From a virus, in IMG/VR virus record IMGVR_UViG_3300030107_003322, positions 1-43,227 of that record: DNA of 43,227 bases; one strand, 5' to 3'. Every line of letters begins with the position of its first letter. The first letter of the stretch is position 1. The notes below the pieces were generated by a model. That model saw nothing but the letters and a program-made list of their open reading frames with translations, did not search any database and was not told the origin of the DNA. Positions 38,511 through 43,227 of this stretch are shown here, in pieces. A program made the position numbers and the translations under genes.

Positions 38511-39641
38511 ATGGACAAAAACCAAATCAAGGCCTTTTTGAAAGACAGGCCTGGTTACCTTAAAGAAGGTGCTGAACGTCTTTCTGAGCGCTTAGATTGT
38601 AGTGTAGAAGCATGTAGAAATGCTTTACGAGAAGCTAGAATAGAAGCAAAAGAAAATGATTTTGATTTAGCTAATGTAAGTAAATCTGAAATCACAGAAT
38701 TTAAAAAGTTCTTAGACAGTAACGGTATAGCAGAGGAAGATGTTAAATCTGTAAAATTCTGGCAAAGTATGAGTGGCGAGAATAGATTCTCTGTAGTTAC
38801 AAAAGGTGAGGACAATATAATGAAAGAGGTTAAAGAAGAAATTATAAAATCTCTTGAAGAGTATAGTCCTAAAGTTGAGAAGAAGTATGAACCTGTAGAT
38901 GATCCTATAGTTTATGAAGTCTCTTTACCAGATGTTCATTATGGTAAAATGGATGGCCAAACTTTAGATGAATCTGAAGAATCTTATATGAATGTTATTA
39001 AGGATCTTATGAATAAAGCATCAGGTTTAAATATAGAAAGAATACTTCTACCTATAGGTAACGATGGTATGAACTCTGAAGGATATTCTAGAGCTACTAC
39101 TAAAGGAACCTCTCAACAAGATAGTGCAGGATGGCAAGAAACATTTGTTGGTTATTGTAATTTAATGGTAAGAGCAATAAATTTTTTAGCTAGAACAGCA
39201 CCAGTAGATGTGGTTATTATTCAAGGTAATCACGACTATGAAAGAATGTTCTATTCAGGAGAATTTTTACGAGCGTTCTTTTTAAATGATGAAAGGGTTA
39301 TGGTTGATAATGGCTATGATTCTAGAAAGTATTATAAATATGGAACAAATATGATTATGTTTACACATGGAGATAAAGAAAAGAAAGCAGAGATGCCTTT
39401 AATAATGGCAACTGAGCAGCCTCAAATGTTTGCAGAAACTAAGCATAGAGAGGTACATTGCGGACATCTTCATAAAGAAATGGTAAATGAATACCGTGGT
39501 ATAAAAGTAAGATTCATACCATCTATTTGTGGTAATGATGAGTGGCATAAAATGATGGGGTATGAAGCAAAAAGAACTGGACAAGCGCATATATGGAATA
39601 AGGAGAGAGGATACGAAGGCTATTTACAAACTAACCTATAA
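38511..39641 (+). CDS. Calcineurin-like metallophosphoesterase with helical N-terminal domain
   Basis: The metal-binding motifs appear in order: D141-V-H143 (LPDVHYGK), G-N184-D185 (IGNDGMN), G-N240-H241-D242 (QGNHDY), H286 (FTHGDKEK) and G-H319-L-H321 (CGHLHKE). Residues 1-130 form an extra helical region, starting with an HTH-like stretch (LSERLDCSVEACRNALREA) that might bind DNA. The substrate may be a phosphodiester or nucleotide; it cannot be read. I recall related phosphoesterases in flavobacterial and crAss-like phages. It lies between lysis and neck genes, which suggests no obvious link with either. No signal peptide. Confidence 0.8.
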   Translation: MDKNQIKAFLKDRPGYLKEGAERLSERLDCSVEACRNALREARIEAKENDFDLANVSKSEITEFKKFLDSNGIAEEDVKSVKFWQSMSGENRFSVVTKGEDNIMKEVKEEIIKSLEEYSPKVEKKYEPVDDPIVYEVSLPDVHYGKMDGQTLDESEESYMNVIKDLMNKASGLNIERILLPIGNDGMNSEGYSRATTKGTSQQDSAGWQETFVGYCNLMVRAINFLARTAPVDVVIIQGNHDYERMFYSGEFLRAFFLNDERVMVDNGYDSRKYYKYGTNMIMFTHGDKEKKAEMPLIMATEQPQMFAETKHREVHCGHLHKEMVNEYRGIKVRFIPSICGNDEWHKMMGYEAKRTGQAHIWNKERGYEGYLQTNL

Positions 39642-39646
39642 ATAAA

Positions 39647-40354
39647 ATGACCCTAGATCAAATTGCATACAATATTTTAAATTTAATCAGAGGAGGAAAG
39701 ACTCATCATGATGAGACAATTTCTTTATCTCAATTAAAATTTAATATTAAATACTATAGAGCAATGCTTTTAAGAAGAGACTTTGCTCGTAATGGTTTAG
39801 TAACAAGACATGTAGAACAAGATTTAGGATGTTTAAAACTTATAAAAGTTGACGCAACTAAATGTTGTAAACTTCCTATAGACTGTCATGTTATGAGAAC
39901 TGAAATGAAAGTTCCTAGAACTATTAGATTTAATTTTAATGATGCAATTACATATGTAGGGGCTGTAGATGGAATAACTAGAATACCTTTGGTAGAGCCT
40001 CATATGGTAAAATATTTAATGTGGGATAAATATACAGGTAAGAACACTAAGGCATATATGATAGAAGATTATTTATATTTATATGAACCACATGAAATAG
40101 GTATGGTTAATATTAGAGGTGTGTTTGAAGACCCAGAAGAACTATCTAAATTTGATTGCGATACTGGAGATTGTTATGATTCTACATCTGATTTTCCTAT
40201 ACCAGCAGATATGATTTCAACTATTACACAAGGCATTGTACAAGGAGAGTTAGGGCTATTGGCTTCTACATTTAGTGATAAAGAGTTAGACAGACATCAA
40301 GATTTAGCACCTGCTCCTAATATACCTAGACCTCAACAAGAAAGAGAAGAGTAA
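39647..40354 (+). CDS. crAss-like neck/ring structural protein, 235 aa
   Basis: A helical N-terminus (TLDQIAYNILNLIRGGKTHHD, then LSQLKFNIKYYRAMLLRRDFARNG), a beta middle part (CLKLIKVDATKCCKLPIDC, TYVGAVDGITRIPLV) and a C-terminus SDFPIPADMISTITQGIVQGEL are the order I remember from conserved proteins of the neck in crAss-like phages, located directly upstream of the tail hub genes. Its stop overlaps the next start. It probably forms one of the stacked rings between portal and tail. Confidence 0.65.
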   Translation: MTLDQIAYNILNLIRGGKTHHDETISLSQLKFNIKYYRAMLLRRDFARNGLVTRHVEQDLGCLKLIKVDATKCCKLPIDCHVMRTEMKVPRTIRFNFNDAITYVGAVDGITRIPLVEPHMVKYLMWDKYTGKNTKAYMIEDYLYLYEPHEIGMVNIRGVFEDPEELSKFDCDTGDCYDSTSDFPIPADMISTITQGIVQGELGLLASTFSDKELDRHQDLAPAPNIPRPQQEREE

Positions 40355-40833
40355 TGGGATACACTTTAACACATATATATAAAGCTTATAAAGATGAGGT
40401 TTTAGATGCTGTAGATAATACAACATTTAAAGATATTTGCAGTGACTTTAATATAATGATTATGGATTATATATTAGAAGGTAAAGAGTTTAATATGGGA
40501 TATAATTTATCTACATTATCTATAGTTAGAATGGAAAGAGATCCTAGAGCTCCTAGAGTAGATTGGTCAGAGTCTAATAAATATAAACAAGAACTTAAAG
40601 ATAGTGGTGAACAGTTATATAATAAAGAGACAGGAGAAGGTGTGAAATGGCAAATATATTTTACTGATGATTATTATTATAAATACTATTGGAGAAAAGG
40701 TAAATGTAAAGTAAAAAATAAATCAGTATATAGATTTGATGCTACAAGAGGATTAAAAGGGAATAAAGAAAGATTAACTAGATTATTAAAAGAAGACGAG
40801 TTAGCTTATTTAAAATTTAAAAAATATAAATAA
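40354..40833 (+). CDS. Conserved crAss-like assembly or neck protein, 159 aa
   Basis: Contains HIYKAYKDEVLDAVDNTTFKD-type helix, then FNMGYNLSTLSIVRMERDPRAP and VDWSESNKYKQELKDSG, YFTDDYYYKYYWRKGKCKVKN, and ends with NKERLTRLLKEDELAYLKFKKY. The pairing of VDWxxSNK and TDDYYxxYYWxK followed by a GNKxRLxxLLKxDExAYLxF end is one I recognise from crAss-like genomes, always between two neck genes. No domain name known to me. Strongly basic; it may bind DNA or the portal vertex. Confidence 0.62.
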   Translation: MGYTLTHIYKAYKDEVLDAVDNTTFKDICSDFNIMIMDYILEGKEFNMGYNLSTLSIVRMERDPRAPRVDWSESNKYKQELKDSGEQLYNKETGEGVKWQIYFTDDYYYKYYWRKGKCKVKNKSVYRFDATRGLKGNKERLTRLLKEDELAYLKFKKYK

Positions 40834-40834
40834 T

Positions 40835-41713
40835 ATGGCAATATATAAACAAATATCTAGTCAAACTATTATCAGAAAGATAATGAGAGATCTTGGTTTA
40901 AGTACAGACAATTGGATTGAAGATGCTATTGAATGGATGGGGGAAGCTTTAGAGCATATAGGGGCAGCACCTCAACTAGAAAAGAAAGTATGTACTTTAA
41001 CTGTTTCTGAGTATACAGCTTGTTTACCTTCTGATTTATATTATATTAATTTAGTAGCAACTAATAAAAGAGTTGCGGGCAGTATATCAACTGAGTTAAA
41101 AACTCTTACTACTAAGATAGCAGAAATAAAAGCACTGCTAGATGCTAATCCTGATCAAAATGTATTAACAGAATTAAGAGAATTAAATTCTAGATATGTA
41201 GTATTAGAAAGTATGTATTGGGAAAATCCTGATGAATTATCTCCTTTATCTTATGCTACTTCTGACTTTCCTGTAGCACTGCATTGTGACAATTGTTTAA
41301 ATCGTAATGCCGCTACAAAAGATACTTACTTTATAAACGGAGGTAAAATTAAAACATCATTTGTATCAGGAACTATTTGTTTAAGTTATATGTCTTTTCC
41401 AACAGATGATATGTGTTATCCTATGATACCAGATGATATAAGTTTTAGAGAAGCTATGTTTTGGTATATTTATAAAAAACTTTTATTAAGAGATCCTAAC
41501 ACTAAGCCTAATGGAATAACTTATGATATAGCAGAGCAGCAATGGAAATATTACTGTACACAAGCTAGAAATAGCGCTATATATCCTGATATTGATAGAT
41601 ATGAGTCATTCATGAATCAATGGGTGAGATTAATACCTAGAATTAGTGAACATGATTCTAACTTTGCAGTATTAAATACAAGAGAACAATTAGATAGAGA
41701 CCCAACAGAATAA
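40835..41713 (+). CDS. crAss-like neck ring/connector protein, 292 aa
   Basis: Opens with SSQTIIRKIMRDLGLSTDNW and EWMGEALEHIGAAPQLEKK, leading to the strand pair KKVCTLTVSEYTACLPSDLYYINLV. This is the connector/ring motif also present, in variant form, at 15240. A helical insertion (KTLTTKIAEIKALLDANPDQN) follows, then GGKIKTSFVSGTICLSYMSF and a helix of the YIYKKLLLRDP kind, ending in FMNQWVRLIPRISEHD. These features match neck proteins of crAss-like phages. It would sit between portal and tail hub. Confidence 0.68.
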   Translation: MAIYKQISSQTIIRKIMRDLGLSTDNWIEDAIEWMGEALEHIGAAPQLEKKVCTLTVSEYTACLPSDLYYINLVATNKRVAGSISTELKTLTTKIAEIKALLDANPDQNVLTELRELNSRYVVLESMYWENPDELSPLSYATSDFPVALHCDNCLNRNAATKDTYFINGGKIKTSFVSGTICLSYMSFPTDDMCYPMIPDDISFREAMFWYIYKKLLLRDPNTKPNGITYDIAEQQWKYYCTQARNSAIYPDIDRYESFMNQWVRLIPRISEHDSNFAVLNTREQLDRDPTE

Positions 41714-41714
41714 T

Positions 41715-43227
41715 ATGAAATTTTTAAAAGGATTAAATAGAGACACAAACCCTGTAGATCAACCGCCAGGAACATGGAGATACGCTAGAAATATAGTGGT
41801 TCCTCCAGGATCAGGAACGATACAGACAGAAAAAGGGACAGAAAGAGTAGTTAATGTTACTGCGGGATTTACTGTTATAGGTAGTTGTTTATTACCTGAT
41901 GAAAAAGTGTGTTTATTTCTTGCTTGGCCTGGATCTGCTAATCAATCTAGAATAGGAATATATGATCCTGTAACTGATATTTATACTACCGTGTATAGTG
42001 ACAGTTCTTGTACTAATACTAATAAATTAGATTTTAGAATAGAGTTTCCTATTCAAGCAGAATCTAAAATGGACATTACAGGTAAAATATCTGTATACTG
42101 GACAGATGATTATAATCCTATGAGATATATAAAACTATATGACCCTCCAACTTGTCCACATCCTGTTGAAGATTTTGATATATTTCCACAGCTTAGTGAG
42201 TTGCCTTATCCTGAATTAGATAGATTACAATCTGGTGTATTAACTGTAGGAGCTTACGCTTTAACCTTTGCTTTATTAGATGATGAAGGTACTCCTACAA
42301 ATTATTTAGCAATGTCTAACTGGGTATATATAACTCCTAACACATCTCCAGAATCTAGTGCGTCTGGGGCTATAGGAGCTAATATGCAAAGTAATCTTAG
42401 TGGTAATATGGGGTGGGTAAGTAACCTTGATGGTCATTCTACAATGAATTATCAAGGAGGTCCAACAGGAACAGCTGGAGCTAAAGGTATTATATTTAAG
42501 ATTAGCAATTTAGATCCGAGATATTCTTTTATTAGACCGTGTATAATAAAAAGAGAGGGAGGCGTTCTTACGGCACACAGATTACAAGATTTAGATTATG
42601 ATACTACTGCTAGTACTGAGATATTAATTTCATACACAGGAAATGAAATAACAGAGGCTGAAACTGTAGAAAATGTTTTAATTCCAAGAGAAACTTATAG
42701 CAGGGCTAAAACAGTAGCCCAAGTAGATGATACGTTATATTGGGGTAATTTAGAAAAAAGTAAAATAGACATAGGGTATCAACCATATGCAATGGGTATT
42801 GAAATTCATGCAAGTCAATCTAATTGGTCTTTTGCTAATACTAAAACTATTAATGGTATTAATGTAGATATGGATATAAATAGACCAGACAGTACTAACG
42901 CTATGAGAGACTCAAAAGATAAGTACTTTTATACAGGATATCAGAGAGATGAGGTATATGCTTTTTATATAACATGGATAACAATAGATGGTAATGAAAC
43001 TGTAGCTTATCATATACCTGGCAGACCTCCATTAGCTCTTGATGATTATGCAGGAACAGGCCTTAAGGAAAATGATTTAGCATGTTCTACTGTTAATGAT
43101 GTTCCTTATATGGATACAGGAGATGGTACTACTACTCCTTCTCCTAATCAGTTAGAAAGAATGGGACAGAATAATCCTTCTACTGCTACGGTACAAATAG
43201 GAGATCTTACTACTCATGGAGCTACTT
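41715..43227 (+). CDS. Tail hub/stabilisation-like protein of crAss-like phages, 3' end beyond the window
   Basis: An ATG one base after the preceding stop opens a frame that stays open for 504 codons to the window edge. It begins MKFLKGLNRDTNPVDQPPGT, then WRYARNIVVPPGSGTIQTEK; the GLNxDxxPxDQPxGTxRxAxN opening and following IGSCLLPDEKVCLFLAW, SRIGIYDPVT and VYWTDDYNPMRYI segments are characteristic of the large tail protein next to the neck genes in crAss-like phages. The strand pattern suggests a beta-propeller followed by other domains. Only the N-terminal part is seen, so full length and any C-terminal enzyme or receptor domain are unknown. Confidence 0.7.
   Translation, partial: MKFLKGLNRDTNPVDQPPGTWRYARNIVVPPGSGTIQTEKGTERVVNVTAGFTVIGSCLLPDEKVCLFLAWPGSANQSRIGIYDPVTDIYTTVYSDSSCTNTNKLDFRIEFPIQAESKMDITGKISVYWTDDYNPMRYIKLYDPPTCPHPVEDFDIFPQLSELPYPELDRLQSGVLTVGAYALTFALLDDEGTPTNYLAMSNWVYITPNTSPESSASGAIGANMQSNLSGNMGWVSNLDGHSTMNYQGGPTGTAGAKGIIFKISNLDPRYSFIRPCIIKREGGVLTAHRLQDLDYDTTASTEILISYTGNEITEAETVENVLIPRETYSRAKTVAQVDDTLYWGNLEKSKIDIGYQPYAMGIEIHASQSNWSFANTKTINGINVDMDINRPDSTNAMRDSKDKYFYTGYQRDEVYAFYITWITIDGNETVAYHIPGRPPLALDDYAGTGLKENDLACSTVNDVPYMDTGDGTTTPSPNQLERMGQNNPSTATVQIGDLTTHGAT

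Noticed and set aside
1-43227. Reassigned stop codons, as in some crAss-like phages
   Set aside because: TAA, TAG and TGA all end genes with tight junctions to the next start (for example TAG after the portal gene, TGA after the T9SS-type gene), and no gene needs read-through. The standard code fits.
1-43227. Insertion sequences, integrase or attachment sites
   Set aside because: No transposase or integrase motifs and no flanking direct repeats were noticed; nothing in the window points to a temperate lifestyle.

Overview
The window looks like the virion and lysis half of a large tailed-phage genome, most likely a crAss-like (Crassvirales-type) short-tailed phage of a marine or aquatic flavobacterium. 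The phage call rests on a recognisable series of terminase large subunit, portal, acidic scaffold-like protein, HK97-type capsid protein and crAss-style neck/tail proteins, followed by fibres, a holin and an endolysin. The Bacteroidota host is suggested by strong AT bias, starts without Shine-Dalgarno sequences (A/T-rich leaders ending in AAAATG), promoter-like TAnnTTTG boxes, SprB-type adhesin repeats in a virion protein, and a secreted protein carrying both a signal peptide and what reads as a type IX secretion (T9SS) C-terminal sorting domain. All family calls are from memory of motifs; no searches were run.

Layout. 1-422: end of a leftward module (one complete and one clipped gene with a terminator between them). 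423-1032: strand-switch region with promoter-like boxes and a probable structured RNA. 1033-3322: short overlapping genes for a GroES-like co-chaperonin, a winged-helix protein, a Cys-rich zinc-finger-like protein, an HU/IHF-like protein and a candidate small terminase. 3312-14258: packaging and head genes (TerL, portal, a 1320-residue virion peptidoglycan hydrolase, scaffold, capsid). 14428-17439: head/neck structural genes. 17524-32589: adsorption apparatus, including a 2550-residue protein with about ten SprB/Ig-like modules, two long fibres, a lectin-fold protein and smaller decoration-like proteins. 32589-38490: membrane, envelope and lysis cassette (holin-like proteins, exported thioredoxin-fold protein lacking CxxC, SNase-type nuclease, T9SS-type repeat protein, outer-membrane lipoprotein, M15 endolysin, 3TM-type holin). 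38511-43227: metallophosphoesterase, then crAss-style neck genes and the start of a tail hub/stabilisation gene running off the end.

From 1033 on, every gene is rightward, with ATGA/TAATG overlaps or tiny gaps, so the region is probably a few long late transcripts separated by hairpins after the capsid gene and at 17467. All three stop codons occur at gene ends, so the standard code fits. The most unusual content is the cell-surface material: SprB-like adhesin modules in the virion, and, in the lysis region, a probable T9SS cargo protein whose gene overlaps an outer-membrane lipoprotein gene. I infer a host-surface remodelling or superinfection-exclusion function for the latter pair, unproven. 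The structured RNA next to the strand switch is the second candidate for something undescribed.
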